From Pseudomonas sp. LRP2-20 (GTDB lineage Bacteria > Pseudomonadota > Gammaproteobacteria > Pseudomonadales > Pseudomonadaceae): a DNA stretch of 64,000 bases. The DNA lies in the NCBI RefSeq assembly GCF_024349685.1, contig NZ_AP025944.1, forward strand, positions 3,602,001-3,666,000, written 5' to 3'. The notes below the pieces were generated by a model that saw nothing but the letters and a program-made list of their open reading frames with translations, made no database searches and was not told where the DNA came from. A program made the translations under genes and the position numbers. Of this stretch, positions 10,501 through 18,236 are shown piece by piece. Position 1 is the stretch's first letter. The number at the start of each line of letters is the position of its first letter.

Positions 10501-10767
10501 AGAACCTCTAGATTTTCCTCAATGACCACTTCAAAAATCTCCAGAACACCTGACTACCTAGCGGACTCACTGTCAGTTAACAAGAGCCGTCGCAAAACTA
10601 TTCAACGCGGAAAGGAATGCCAATTCGAGCATTTCAACGGGACAATAGAGCTTACAGCAGACATCGGAAGGCACAATATCACGGCAGCCTCACTACTAAT
10701 AGCTTATTGGCCAGACCGAAATATACCGGATGCGTATGCCGAAATTGCAATTCAGGGGGAAGCATAA
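7573..10767 (+). CDS. T6SS effector, VasX-like pore-forming toxin (copy 2)
   Basis: A 1064-residue paralogue of the gene at 3203. Residues 1 to about 712 are almost identical to copy 1, with small clusters of differences (for example VFTFEAQTGDG against VPTFEPQTGDG). After SLGKNLKKAEE the sequences diverge strongly while keeping the same layout: hydrophobic segments (SIGIAGNSIELIGLFM, then FGYGFAAALAIGGVA and a long stretch ending ITYIFIKW) and a beta-rich end (VVHRHGDGMAPDY, IAYWPDRN). The tail is again AT-rich. The shared N-terminal delivery region with a variable tip is what polymorphic toxins show. The stop overlaps the following DUF6708 gene by 1 nt. Confidence 0.8.
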   Translation: MSFSQNVANLIAETDFLLTPCKACQRQGLPILPLRRAVVPDTRPGSDPATQTRMGLRTLRHGYLYVLLDQRIWHAYEVTAQGHLRRFNPYEPNLGPPPSLPERCVHEDHDIPSSFLNVDTDTYGTAWLAFSSDPWPITVLQAYKYGLYPAQRFEGLDLILARKHPELQGLAMTPDNLQVDRQVFEYAQQLNGPFDSAHGFHSRFLRKTALRGYLVNAMARHQLENGVLAVVLDDTVGLIQEYNHQRLNWVVKRQAWREDPLRAYQLQTSQILQIIRATQREWAAQKVFTFEAQTGDGPPVFTDPEIQRQPVVEMRQQESDEKLEERYDEPRRAAFQAEYDQEESRFQAFIDRHAATYAELCESAAFALIEQHDYDGRDRESGIAYSKTMAACLAGGITEAPSTNPEPSPPAPGTSEALWLKWLQDPNSPPYRALLLRDEPLMAALLPSFSPTEPTNWNDSEKLYSALSKFITSEDAGLKMRDSLKQAITELQGAVNAASLRLRVRLDPGIQQAVRHLNSASQRIYNGVHLIELQVQMKLGEYYALQSAHLRELQNSASQKLAEARSQMMPDLEDVKAGIFRQAEKVKPIIQTGLLSLAVLDPKVAHQVIPVSVWVEGTAYELHERLAREVKLNVNQLNDAAKMALVEITVAAGTLELEARKTLNGMKISAGQASQLVRDSFTGLRGTGKGWELLLSLGGLYLMSDSLGKNLKKAEEEIGSKSPEALVAFYSSSIGIAGNSIELIGLFMPNKASTPNSITVGRTIARLGATISAAAGIFESIYLIMAAKRKYGDSDGKAAFGYGFAAALAIGGVASGIRAIFSPLLIGAVGATIIISTITYIFIKWAEKNESTRLEQWTKRCYFGIANESPRVHWSSPNHADIAFAELNAATLELDGGLTFKAERADPATSSKIGGLVNLETKRNLKFQFTLPYFSEVTSGYHWTLVVHRHGDGMAPDYIGGEVIAEDRFSPPPLKTRTSRFSSMTTSKISRTPDYLADSLSVNKSRRKTIQRGKECQFEHFNGTIELTADIGRHNITAASLLIAYWPDRNIPDAYAEIAIQGEA

Positions 10768-11570
10768 TGAGTGAACCACATCGTGCCATTGGCTGGAAAT
10801 ATGACCTACCCGCCACTCATGCTCCTGGCCTCGTGGGACCGGACATAGCCAACCTTGATCCACCACCGAACCATGTCGACGAGATTTCCATCGAGATACC
10901 CAGACCCCCTATGAAGCTCAGAGGCTTTTCCCTGATAACAGGAACCCTAGCATTAACAGCAACCACGAGCATAACAGTAGCAGCAATGTATTATAATTTT
11001 TTTGTAGCCATCAGAGCCGACCTGGAATTCATAGCGCTCTTTTTGGGCGCCAACATAACGGCCACCTTGCTTTTAGCTCCTTACATCCGCATGGATATCG
11101 AACAGCCTCGCGATGAGCCGATCCGCTTTAACAGACAACGCCGAAAAGTCTATTTCTATCAATATAGAACTGACTTATTTCATCCTTTCAGCATCAAGCG
11201 CTGGGGCATAAAACCCGTTGCTTACGACTGGGATAACCTTACCGCCGAAGCCTACCGCGTTTATGCACCCATGGGCTTTGGCGGACTCATGGAGAAAGTC
11301 ATGATATCCATTTGCAAACCCGGCACTGATGAAGTAATAGATCGCGTGCTCTTTGCTGACAGTATAGAAGTAGGTGAGCAATATTGGGCAATCGTGAGGC
11401 TATTCATGCAGCAGGGGCCCGAAGCACTCCCCAACTTCGTCCACTCACCTTGGGACTGGAACGAGGGCATTCATTCAAACCCTTTTGATCAACGTGCCCC
11501 CAAAGTCCAATGGCCCGCGGAAATGGATCGGGAGTCCCGCACAGCCCCCGCCCGTGAAGAACAACGGTAA
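10767..11570 (+). CDS. DUF6708 membrane protein, probable immunity to VasX-like effector 2
   Basis: 267 residues starting MSEPHRAIGWKYDLP, overlapping the effector stop by 1 nt with AGGGGGA upstream. An upstream in-frame extension inside the effector is spurious. Two membrane segments (FSLITGTLALTATTSITVA and FIALFLGANITATLLL) precede the DUF6708 core (PIRFNRQRRKVYFYQYR, VAYDWDNLTAEAYR, VRLFMQQGPEALP). It matches the copy-1 protein strongly from the RFNRQRRK motif to the end, but hardly at all in the first 100 residues apart from GWKYDLPA. The role as cognate immunity protein is inferred from position and topology. Confidence 0.7.
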   Translation: MSEPHRAIGWKYDLPATHAPGLVGPDIANLDPPPNHVDEISIEIPRPPMKLRGFSLITGTLALTATTSITVAAMYYNFFVAIRADLEFIALFLGANITATLLLAPYIRMDIEQPRDEPIRFNRQRRKVYFYQYRTDLFHPFSIKRWGIKPVAYDWDNLTAEAYRVYAPMGFGGLMEKVMISICKPGTDEVIDRVLFADSIEVGEQYWAIVRLFMQQGPEALPNFVHSPWDWNEGIHSNPFDQRAPKVQWPAEMDRESRTAPAREEQR

Positions 11571-11858
11571 ACCTGTGGTACTTTCGACCACTCCCGTACC
11601 TGCGCACCCCACAGCAAAAGCCTCCTGAATGCTGGCCCCCGTGTAGACAGGGCCGCTATGCGGCCCATTACCTGCAAGCCAGTTCACACAGGATTATCGC
11701 AAACTTCAGCATCCGGAAAAACCGTGACAGAGGATCCGGGCTGAAGAACTGCACCACCCTCAATAGTCACTATCGACAACACCAATTTCTACCGATCGCC
11801 AGCAATCAATAACCTAGCTCCATCGATTCCCACCGCCCGAATCCTGGAGCTTCCCCCG
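11571..11858. other. intergenic stretch after the second effector module
   Basis: 288 bp with no convincing gene. The first 40 bp resemble the 3' flank of the first immunity gene, as expected of a tandem duplication. The rest is unremarkable; the promoter of the lipoprotein gene at 11859 must lie here but no clear -35/-10 pair stands out. Confidence 0.4.
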
Positions 11859-12110
11859 ATGAACACCACGGCCCGCCTGCTGCTCGCTGCCCTCACCGCC
11901 TCCGCCATCGCCGTGCTCACCGGTTGCGCCAGCCACCCTGAGCTGCGGCCCTACACCGCCGAGGAAACCCGCCAGCTGCAACTCGAGTCGATCCAGCGCC
12001 AGGGCCTGTCGCTGGACGAATATGAACTGCGCAAACGCGTCATCGAACGCTCCGCCAGTCAGCAGGTGGTCAGCGAAACGGCCGAGGCCCAGCCTGCAAT
12101 CAAAGGCTGA
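11859..12110 (+). CDS. small lipoprotein
   Basis: An 83-residue protein starting MNTTARLLLAAL. It has a type II signal peptide with lipobox LTGC (Cys at about residue 23), followed by a short helical charged domain (LRPYTAEETRQLQLESIQRQ). GGAG lies upstream of the start. It is small, like other Pseudomonas lipoproteins of unknown role, and outer-membrane anchoring is likely because the residue after Cys is Ala rather than Asp. It is followed at 78 nt by the VOC gene; co-transcription is possible but unproven. Confidence 0.65.
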   Translation: MNTTARLLLAALTASAIAVLTGCASHPELRPYTAEETRQLQLESIQRQGLSLDEYELRKRVIERSASQQVVSETAEAQPAIKG

Positions 12111-12188
12111 GTTGAAAGACCGGCTTGGCGCATTATCATGGCCCAGGCCGGGCTGGCCACCGTCAGCCCCTGTCACTGAGGCTGGCCA

Positions 12189-12572
12189 ATGATCGATCAC
12201 CTGGACCATCTGGTCCTCACCACCACCGACATCGATGCCTGCACCGACTTCTACACCCGTGTGCTGGGCATGCAGCTGGAAACCTTCGCCAGCAACCGCC
12301 TGGCGCTGCGCTACGGCAATCAGAAAATCAACCTCCATGTACGCGGCCACGAGTTCGAGCCCAAGGCGCATCTGCCGGTGCCGGGCGCCCTCGACCTGTG
12401 CTTCATCAGCACGATTGGGCTGGAGCAGGTGATCGCTCACCTGCACAAGGTGCAATGGCCGATCATCGAAGGCCCGGTCGCACGCACTGGCGCAACCGGC
12501 CCGATCCGCTCGATCTACGTTCGCGACCCTGACCTCAACCTGATCGAAATCGCCGAGCAGCTCGCTACCTGA
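12189..12572 (+). CDS. VOC family protein (glyoxalase/dioxygenase fold)
   Basis: 127 residues covering a full single VOC unit: MIDHLDHLVLTTTDIDAC at the N-terminus with a metal-ligand His, FYTRVLGMQL, and at the C-terminus SIYVRDPDLNLIEIAE with the final Glu ligand. These are the paired beta-alpha-beta-beta-beta signatures of glyoxalase I, extradiol dioxygenases and fosfomycin-resistance enzymes. The substrate cannot be told from sequence. It stands alone between a lipoprotein gene and a TorF-like gene, so context does not help. Confidence 0.8.
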   Translation: MIDHLDHLVLTTTDIDACTDFYTRVLGMQLETFASNRLALRYGNQKINLHVRGHEFEPKAHLPVPGALDLCFISTIGLEQVIAHLHKVQWPIIEGPVARTGATGPIRSIYVRDPDLNLIEIAEQLAT

Positions 12573-12676
12573 ACGGCCCTCGACCAATGGTCGTGTACAC
12601 ATGGCTGCCGGTAGCCCCAGGCGCTCGACACAGGTATCCTCGGCCGCTCAAGAGCAAGCCTTCCAGGACGGTGACC

Positions 12677-13396
12677 ATGACCAGGCCCCTTCTGTTGCTG
12701 ACTGCGGCCCTCCTCTCGAGCCCGGCACTGCACGCGCAACAGATCCAGCGCCAACTGGGCGATTTCGACTTCAAGCTGGGTACCACCCCCTCGCGCAGCA
12801 TGGCCCAGGGGTTGATCTCGCCGAGTGCGGTGGGCGCCTTCCACGGCGGCCTCGACCTCAGCCACCCCAGCGGCTGGTACCTCGGCCAGTACGCACCGAG
12901 CATGGGCGTGACGCCCAACTCCACCCTGCGCCTGGACAGCTACACCGGCTACAAGCATCACTTCGACAGCACCCTGGGCTACGAAGTGGGCCTGATCCAC
13001 TACAGCCAGCCGAACATCGCCGGCCCCGACAGCTACGCCCTGTACGGCGGCATCTCGGTGCTTGGCAGCCGCTTTGGCGGCGCCTGGCGCGACAACCCGG
13101 GCAACCGCACCGGCACCCTGTTCGCCGACTTCGGCCACTTGCCGTTGTTCGATGTCGACCTGACCGTCAAGCTCGCCCACCACCGCCTGGGCACCCCGTT
13201 CACCATCGGCGACGGCAGCCAGATCAGCGGGTTTTCCGACTGGTCGCTGGAGTTCTCGCGGCCCTGGCTGGGTATCGACCTCAACCTGATCTACAGCAAC
13301 TCCGACCTCAGCGGCAGCGGCTGCGACGCCTATGCCGGCATCAATACCTATTGTGAAAGCATGGTCACGCTCAAGGCCCAGCGCAGTTTCTACTGA
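12677..13396 (+). CDS. TorF family putative porin
   Basis: 239 residues from MTRPLLLLTAALLSS, with a signal peptide cleaved after LHAQ. Longer in-frame starts upstream would bury the signal peptide, so this ATG (after AGGACGGTGACC) is preferred. The mature protein is a series of amphipathic beta strands with aromatic girdles (GWYLGQYAPSM, YTGYKHHFDSTLGYEVGL, DWSLEFSRPWLGIDLNL), ending in a terminal Phe-Tyr as outer-membrane barrels often do. It fits the TorF/Gcw_chp family of small barrels found near TonB systems. Substrate is unknown. Confidence 0.7.
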   Translation: MTRPLLLLTAALLSSPALHAQQIQRQLGDFDFKLGTTPSRSMAQGLISPSAVGAFHGGLDLSHPSGWYLGQYAPSMGVTPNSTLRLDSYTGYKHHFDSTLGYEVGLIHYSQPNIAGPDSYALYGGISVLGSRFGGAWRDNPGNRTGTLFADFGHLPLFDVDLTVKLAHHRLGTPFTIGDGSQISGFSDWSLEFSRPWLGIDLNLIYSNSDLSGSGCDAYAGINTYCESMVTLKAQRSFY

Positions 13397-13491
13397 TGTA
13401 GCCTGTTGAGCACGGAGGCTTTATCGATACCTGACAACAGCTGATCATGGAGGGCGGGTACAGCCAACCCTCCAATACCAGGAAAACCGCC

Positions 13492-14133
13492 ATGCTCCCG
13501 GACCGCCTGAACGCCGACCTGACCCTGCCCGCCATCATGCACGCCGCCAATCTGCCTTGGCTGGCCAGCCCACTGCCCGGCGTCGAGCGCCGCCCACTGT
13601 TCCGCATCGGCGGCGAAAAGGCCCGCGCCACCAGCCTGGTACGTTATGCCCCCGGCAGCCACTTCAACGCCCACGAGCATCCTGGCGGCGAAGAATTTGT
13701 GGTACTGGAAGGTGTGTTCGAGGATGAGCGCGGCCAGTACCCGGCGGGCAGCTATGTACGCAATCCACCCGGTAGCGCGCACGCGCCAAGGTCTGGCGAG
13801 GGCTGCATGATCTTCGTCCGCCTGCAGCAGTTTCATCCTGATGATGACCAGCAGCTCGCCGCAACCTTATCGACGCAGGGCGACCAGTTGCTGTTTTCGA
13901 ATGCACATGAACAGGTGTATCTGAAGCACCTGCAACCCGGTGCTTCTGTCTACCTGGACAACCGGCGCGGACTGGAATGCCTGCTTCTGCAAGGCAGCCT
14001 GGCCAGCGCGGACTTCAGCCTTCAGCCCCTGAGCTGGATGCGCCTGCCGGCAGGCACGCCCTTGCAAGCCAGCGCCGGCGCTCAGGGTGCTCGTCTCTGG
14101 ATCAAGGACGCACCACTTACCCTGGGACTCTGA
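13492..14133 (+). CDS. ChrR-like tandem cupin protein
   Basis: 213 residues starting MLPDRLNADL after AGGA. Two cupin units are visible. The first has the metal-binding pattern HFNAHEHPGGEEFVVLEG followed by YVRNPPGSAH (two His, Glu, His). The second (YLDNRRGLECLLLQGSL, RLPAGTPLQ) is degenerate and lacks the His set. The arrangement resembles the cupin half of ChrR anti-sigma factors without the zinc-binding anti-sigma domain, so a metal-binding sensor or small dioxygenase is possible. The next plus-strand feature is the repeat block beginning 60 nt downstream. Confidence 0.65.
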   Translation: MLPDRLNADLTLPAIMHAANLPWLASPLPGVERRPLFRIGGEKARATSLVRYAPGSHFNAHEHPGGEEFVVLEGVFEDERGQYPAGSYVRNPPGSAHAPRSGEGCMIFVRLQQFHPDDDQQLAATLSTQGDQLLFSNAHEQVYLKHLQPGASVYLDNRRGLECLLLQGSLASADFSLQPLSWMRLPAGTPLQASAGAQGARLWIKDAPLTLGL

Positions 14134-14192
14134 TCATGTACTGTACGCCTCGCCAACAGCCACTCACGAGACGCCTGCAACTTCGCCAACCC

Positions 14193-15055
14193 TGCTCTTG
14201 CTCTTGCTCTTGCTCTTGCTCTTGCTCTTGCTCTTGCTCTTGCTCTTGCTCTTGCTCTTGCTTTGGCTTTGGCTTTGGCTTTGGCTTTGGCTTTGGCTTC
14301 TAAGCGCGCGATAGTTCAGGCGACGCAAAGTGCGACTTCAGGAGGCCGAACGCAGGCGTCTGGAGGGCCAGGGTGCGCAGCACCCCTTCGGCGCAGCCGA
14401 AGGCGCGAGATGTAGACTTGCGCAGCAAGTCGTAGGCCGCGCGGGCCCGGAAGGCGCCGGAGTGAGGGGCCCCCGGAGCGCAGCGTAGGGGCCGGATGAT
14501 GGGAGCCAGCGTTTTTTGGTTACTTTTTGTCGCGTTTGACAAAAAGTGACCCGCCGTAAGGGCGGAAAGGTGATTGTGCGTCGCCATCGCAAATGAATGC
14601 ACTCGGATTAATCAAAACTAACGCATTCCAGCTTTTGGCTTTTGGCTTTTGGCTTTTGGCTTTTGGCTTTTGGCTTTTGGAAGTGGGCTTTCAGATCAGT
14701 TTTACATACAGTCGCCATGGTGGCGCTGAATCACCTTTTCGCCTTTACGGCGACCTACTTTTTGACTGGGCAAAAAGTAGGCAAAAACCCCCGCTCCCAT
14801 CATCCGGCCCCTACGCTGCGCTCCGGGGTCCCCTCACTCCGGCGCCTTCCGGGCCCGCGCGGCCTACGACTTGCTGCGCAAGTCTACATCTCGCGCCTTC
14901 GGCTACGCCGAAGGGGTGCTGCGCACCCTGGCCCTCCAGACGCCTGCGTTCGGCCTCCTGAAGTCGCACTCTGCGTCGCCTGAACTACCGCGCGCTTAGA
15001 AGCCAAAGCCAAAGCCAAAGCAAGAGCAAGAGCAAGAGCAAGAGCAAGAGCAAGA
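14193..15055. repeat. large microsatellite-bordered palindrome
   Basis: A non-coding inverted repeat about 860 bp long. The left end is a hexanucleotide array (CTTGCT, about 12 copies, 14193-14263) followed by about 6 copies of TTTGGC to 14300. The left arm body is 14301-14590. The centre (14596-14705) contains a heptanucleotide array of TTTTGGC (about 14631-14681). The right arm body, 14711-14998, is the reverse complement of the left body with scattered mismatches. The right end repeats GCCAAA and then GAGCAA (15002-15054), shorter than on the left. Each arm contains a smaller hairpin around CTTTTTG-loop-CAAAAAG (near 14520-14550 and 14757-14781). Reading frames through it are repetitive artefacts. 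Confidence 0.9.
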
Positions 15056-15075
15056 AACGGCCAGCGCCGCTGATA

Positions 15076-15963
15076 TCAAGCTTCTGGCATCAACGTCGCA
15101 ATCAACGCCCGCACCGTCCCCGGCAATGCCTCAAGTTCTCGCACCAGAATGCTCCGCTCGCGCACCGCCCACGGCTCATCCAGGCTGATGGTCTCCAGTT
15201 CCATGGTCTGGCTGTGCCGCAGCGCTGCCGACTCGGGGATGATGCCGATGCCCACTCCCGCCTCCACCAACCGGCAGATCGCCTCGAAGCTGGACAACTG
15301 GATGCGCAGCGACAGGTTCAGGCCCATGCGCTCCACATGGTCGCGCAGGAAGCTCAGCAAGGTGCTGCCGTCGTGCAGGCCGATATGCTGGAAGGCCAGG
15401 GTCTGCTTCAAGGACACCATCTTGCGGCCTGCCAGTTCATGGCCCGCCGGCACGATCAGCACCAGGCGGTCGGTGCTGAAGTGCATCACCTGCAAGCCGC
15501 TGGCTTCCACGGGGCCAGCAATGATGCCCATGTCGCTGCTGCCATCGAGCACACCGCGCACGATGTCCCGCGACAGCCGCTCCTGCAGGTCGACGGTCAC
15601 CCCGGGGCGCTTGGCCATGAAACCGGCCAGCACTTCGGGCAGGAACTCGGTGACGGCAGTGGTGTTGGCGAAGATGCGGATATGCCCGGCCAGGTCGGTA
15701 CCGAACTGGGTGAACTCGGCTTTCAGGTAATCGACCTGGCGCATGATCAGGCGGGCATGCATCAGCAACTTGTGGCCAGCCGGTGTCAGCTCGACACCAC
15801 GACTGTCACGGTACAGCAGACGGGTGTCGAGCTGGGCCTCCAGCGCCTTGATCCGCGCACTGGCCGCAGCCGGTGAAAGAAACGCCCGACGCGCTCCCTG
15901 GGTCAGGCTTGGTGATTCGCCGATATGGATGAAAAGCCGCAGGTCTGCCAGGTCGAAATGCAT
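15076..15963 (-). CDS. LysR family regulator of the itaconate operon
   Basis: 295 residues with an N-terminal winged helix (MHFDLADLRLFIHIGESPSL, SPAAASARIKALEAQL) and a typical periplasmic-binding-like effector domain. It is divergent from the itaconate genes, 238 bp away, exactly as PA0877 (RipR) stands to PA0878 onward in P. aeruginosa (order recalled, not searched). It probably binds the T-N11-A palindrome at 16099-16119 and activates ich in response to itaconate or a CoA derivative. TGGAG precedes the start. Confidence 0.85.
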   Translation of the reverse strand: MHFDLADLRLFIHIGESPSLTQGARRAFLSPAAASARIKALEAQLDTRLLYRDSRGVELTPAGHKLLMHARLIMRQVDYLKAEFTQFGTDLAGHIRIFANTTAVTEFLPEVLAGFMAKRPGVTVDLQERLSRDIVRGVLDGSSDMGIIAGPVEASGLQVMHFSTDRLVLIVPAGHELAGRKMVSLKQTLAFQHIGLHDGSTLLSFLRDHVERMGLNLSLRIQLSSFEAICRLVEAGVGIGIIPESAALRHSQTMELETISLDEPWAVRERSILVRELEALPGTVRALIATLMPEA

Positions 15964-15990
15964 GTGAGGCTCCAGTTGTGGTCACTGGCG

Positions 15991-16076
15991 TCATCGCCGG
16001 CAAGCCGGCTCTCACACTGACAACGCCGGGCTTCAGGGCTGTGGTGAAGCTGTGGCAGCCGGCTTGCCGGCGATGA
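15991..16076. repeat. REP-type inverted repeat
   Basis: Two perfect 20-bp arms (15991-16010 and 16057-16076; core GCCGGCAAGCCGGC) are separated by 46 bp. This is a Pseudomonas REP doublet in the regulator-ich gap. Confidence 0.8.
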
Positions 16077-16098
16077 GACCGGTACAGGCAAAAATATG

Positions 16099-16119
16099 GC
16101 GTTCAGCATACATGAACGC
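16099..16119. promoter_or_regulatory. LysR-type operator (T-N11-A palindrome)
   Basis: Perfect 7-bp arms GCGTTCA and TGAACGC around a 7-bp centre, containing TCA-N7-TGA, i.e. the T-N11-A pattern of LysR boxes. It lies 83 nt before the ich start and 136 nt before the divergent regulator start, as expected for a shared operator. Confidence 0.65.
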
Positions 16120-16175
16120 TGCCTTACACAAATGCAAATTCACAGAATGCCGGGTGCCTCGCATGATCGGCCCAT

Positions 16176-16183
16176 AACAACAA
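16176..16183 (+). promoter_or_regulatory. Hfq/Crc CA motif in the ich leader
   Basis: AACAACAA fits the AANAANAA motif bound by Hfq with Crc and lies just before the AGAGG ribosome site of ich. It predicts translational repression on preferred carbon sources. Inference from motif and position. Confidence 0.5.
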
Positions 16184-16201
16184 ATGCAGAGGCCCATGGT
16201 T

Positions 16202-17041
16202 ATGACTGCTTCCCCCCCGCCCATCGACTACAGCGCCTGGATCGGCCGCAGCGAAGAGGCCGTCGATGAGCTCAGCCGCAACCTGATCAAGCGCATCGCC
16301 GCCACCTTTGGTGAAACTGCACCCGCCGTCGGCCAACCGCTGCCACCGCTGTGGATGTGGTGCTTCTTTCAGGAGCCGCTGGCCGAAGCGCAGCTTGGCG
16401 CGGACGGCCACCCGGCACGCGGCGGTTTTCTGCCGCCGGCCGACAACCGCAACCGCATGTGGGCCGGCGGCCGGGTCGAGTTCATCGCCCCGCTCAAGGT
16501 CGGCGCCGAGGCCCATCGCCTGTCGACCATCCTGCACATCGAGGAGAAGCACGGCCGTACCGGCGCCTTGCTGTTCGTCACCGTGCGCCACGACTACTCG
16601 CAGCACGGCCAGCTGTGCGTGCGTGAAGAACAGGACATCGTCTACCGCGAGCCCAACCCGCCCAAGCTCGACAGCGCCCCGGCCAAGGCGCCGGCCGACT
16701 GGCGCGAGGCGGTGACACCCACGCCGACCCTACTGTTCCGCTACTCCGCCGTGACCTTCAATGGCCACCGCATCCACTACGACTTCCCCTACGTCAGCGA
16801 CACCGAGGGCTACGCCGGCCTGGTAGTGCACGGCCCGATGATCGCCACCTTGAACCTGCGTGCGTTCATCCGCGCCAACCCCGGCAAGCACGTGCGCCAC
16901 TTTGCCTACCGCGGCGTGCGCCCGCTAACCGTGCCAACCCCGTTCGAAGTGGCCGGGCGCATCAGCGCACCGGGCCAGGCCCAGCTGTGGGCCGGCAATG
17001 CCGACGGCGTGGCGCAGAGCGCCGACGTGCTTTTCGACTGA
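16202..17041 (+). CDS. ich: itaconyl-CoA hydratase (MaoC / FAS1-like dehydratase family)
   Basis: 279 residues. The start MTASPPPIDY is 9 nt after AGAGG; two in-frame ATGs just upstream (16184, 16196) are too close to the ribosome site. It has the double hot-dog layout of FAS1-like/MaoC hydratases: an N-terminal half with MWAGGRVEF, and a C-terminal half with LLFRYSAVTFNGHRIHYD, the hydratase motif with catalytic Asn/His region. In P. aeruginosa the homologous protein hydrates itaconyl-CoA to (S)-citramalyl-CoA. The assignment rests mainly on operon context with ict and ccl; mesaconyl-CoA hydratase is the obvious alternative. First gene of the operon. Confidence 0.8.
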   Translation: MTASPPPIDYSAWIGRSEEAVDELSRNLIKRIAATFGETAPAVGQPLPPLWMWCFFQEPLAEAQLGADGHPARGGFLPPADNRNRMWAGGRVEFIAPLKVGAEAHRLSTILHIEEKHGRTGALLFVTVRHDYSQHGQLCVREEQDIVYREPNPPKLDSAPAKAPADWREAVTPTPTLLFRYSAVTFNGHRIHYDFPYVSDTEGYAGLVVHGPMIATLNLRAFIRANPGKHVRHFAYRGVRPLTVPTPFEVAGRISAPGQAQLWAGNADGVAQSADVLFD

Positions 17042-17062
17042 TACCAGACAGGGAACACCCGC

Positions 17063-18226
17063 ATGCATACGTACGACAGCGATGACCTCAATGCCATCCG
17101 CGAAGGCGTGCGCGCCTTGTGCGCCGAGTTCGACGCCAGCTACTGGCGCAAGATCGATGAACAGAAAGGCTTCCCGCAAGCCTTCGTCAAGGCCATGACC
17201 GACGCCGGCTGGCTGTCGGCGATGATCCCCGAAGCGTATGGCGGCTCTGGCCTGGGCCTGGCCGAGGCCTCGGTGATCCTCGAGCAAGTGAACGCCTGCG
17301 GCGGCAACTCCGGCACCGTGCACGGGCAGATGTACAACATGTTCACCCTGCTGCGCCACGGCAGCGAGGAGCAAAAGCGCCACTACCTGCCCAAGCTTGC
17401 CAGCGGCGAACTGCGCCTGCAGTCGATGGGCGTGACCGAGCCCACCACCGGCACCGACACCACCAAGATCAAGACCACCGCCGTGCGCCAGGGCGATAAA
17501 TACCTGATCAATGGCCAGAAGGTATGGATCTCGCGCATCCAGCACTCGGACCTGATGATCCTGCTGGCGCGCACCACGCCCTTGCCAGAGGTGAAGAAAA
17601 AGTCCGAAGGCATGTCGATCTTCCTGGTCGACCTGCGCGAAGCCATCGGCAACGGCCTGACCGTGCAGCCGATCGCCAACATGGTCAACCACGAGACCAA
17701 CGAGCTGTTCTTCGACAACCTCGAACTACCGGCCAGCAGCCTGATCGGCGAGGAAGGCAAAGGCTTCAAGTACATCCTCGACGGCCTCAATGCCGAGCGC
17801 ACACTGATCGCCGCCGAGTGCATCGGCGATGGCCGCTGGTTCATCGAAAAGGCCAGCGCCTATGCCCGTGACCGCGTGGTGTTTGGCCGCCCGATCGGGC
17901 AGAACCAAGGCGTGCAGTTCCCCATCGCCGAGGCCCATATCGAGCTCGAGGCCGCCGACCTGATGCGCTGGCGCGCCTGTGCCGAGTACGACAGCGGGCA
18001 AAACGCCGGGGCCAGCGCCAACATGGCCAAGTACCTGGCGGCCAAGGCCTCGTGGGAAGCGGCCAATGCCTGCCTGCAGACCCACGGTGGCTTCGGCTTT
18101 GCCTGCGAATACGACGTCGAGCGCAAGTTCCGTGAAACCCGCCTGTACCAGGTGGCGCCGATCTCCACCAACCTGATCCTGTCCTACGTGGCCGAGCACC
18201 TGCTCGAGCTGCCGCGCAGCTTCTGA
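17063..18226 (+). CDS. acyl-CoA dehydrogenase of the itaconate operon
   Basis: 387 residues with the usual three-domain fold: helical N-terminus, beta middle (MGVTEPTTGTDTT, INGQKVWIS) and helical C-terminus (HGGFGFACEYDVER). The usual C-terminal catalytic Glu of medium-chain enzymes (as in YEGT) is replaced: the equivalent stretch is LYQVAPIST. A Glu is instead present at 245 in GLNAERTLIA, the position used by isovaleryl-CoA dehydrogenase. The enzyme is therefore probably active with a branched substrate; methylsuccinyl-CoA would suit the pathway, but this is inference. AGGGA precedes the start; the gap to ich is 21 nt. Confidence 0.8.
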   Translation: MHTYDSDDLNAIREGVRALCAEFDASYWRKIDEQKGFPQAFVKAMTDAGWLSAMIPEAYGGSGLGLAEASVILEQVNACGGNSGTVHGQMYNMFTLLRHGSEEQKRHYLPKLASGELRLQSMGVTEPTTGTDTTKIKTTAVRQGDKYLINGQKVWISRIQHSDLMILLARTTPLPEVKKKSEGMSIFLVDLREAIGNGLTVQPIANMVNHETNELFFDNLELPASSLIGEEGKGFKYILDGLNAERTLIAAECIGDGRWFIEKASAYARDRVVFGRPIGQNQGVQFPIAEAHIELEAADLMRWRACAEYDSGQNAGASANMAKYLAAKASWEAANACLQTHGGFGFACEYDVERKFRETRLYQVAPISTNLILSYVAEHLLELPRSF

Positions 18227-18236
18227 GGGCCTGAAC

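Noticed and set aside
13977..14314. Frames encoding Ser-Cys or Leu runs
   Set aside because: Translations of the hexanucleotide microsatellite; no start signal or coding bias.
14193..15055. CRISPR array
   Set aside because: Units are 6-7 bp without spacers, and the block is palindromic.
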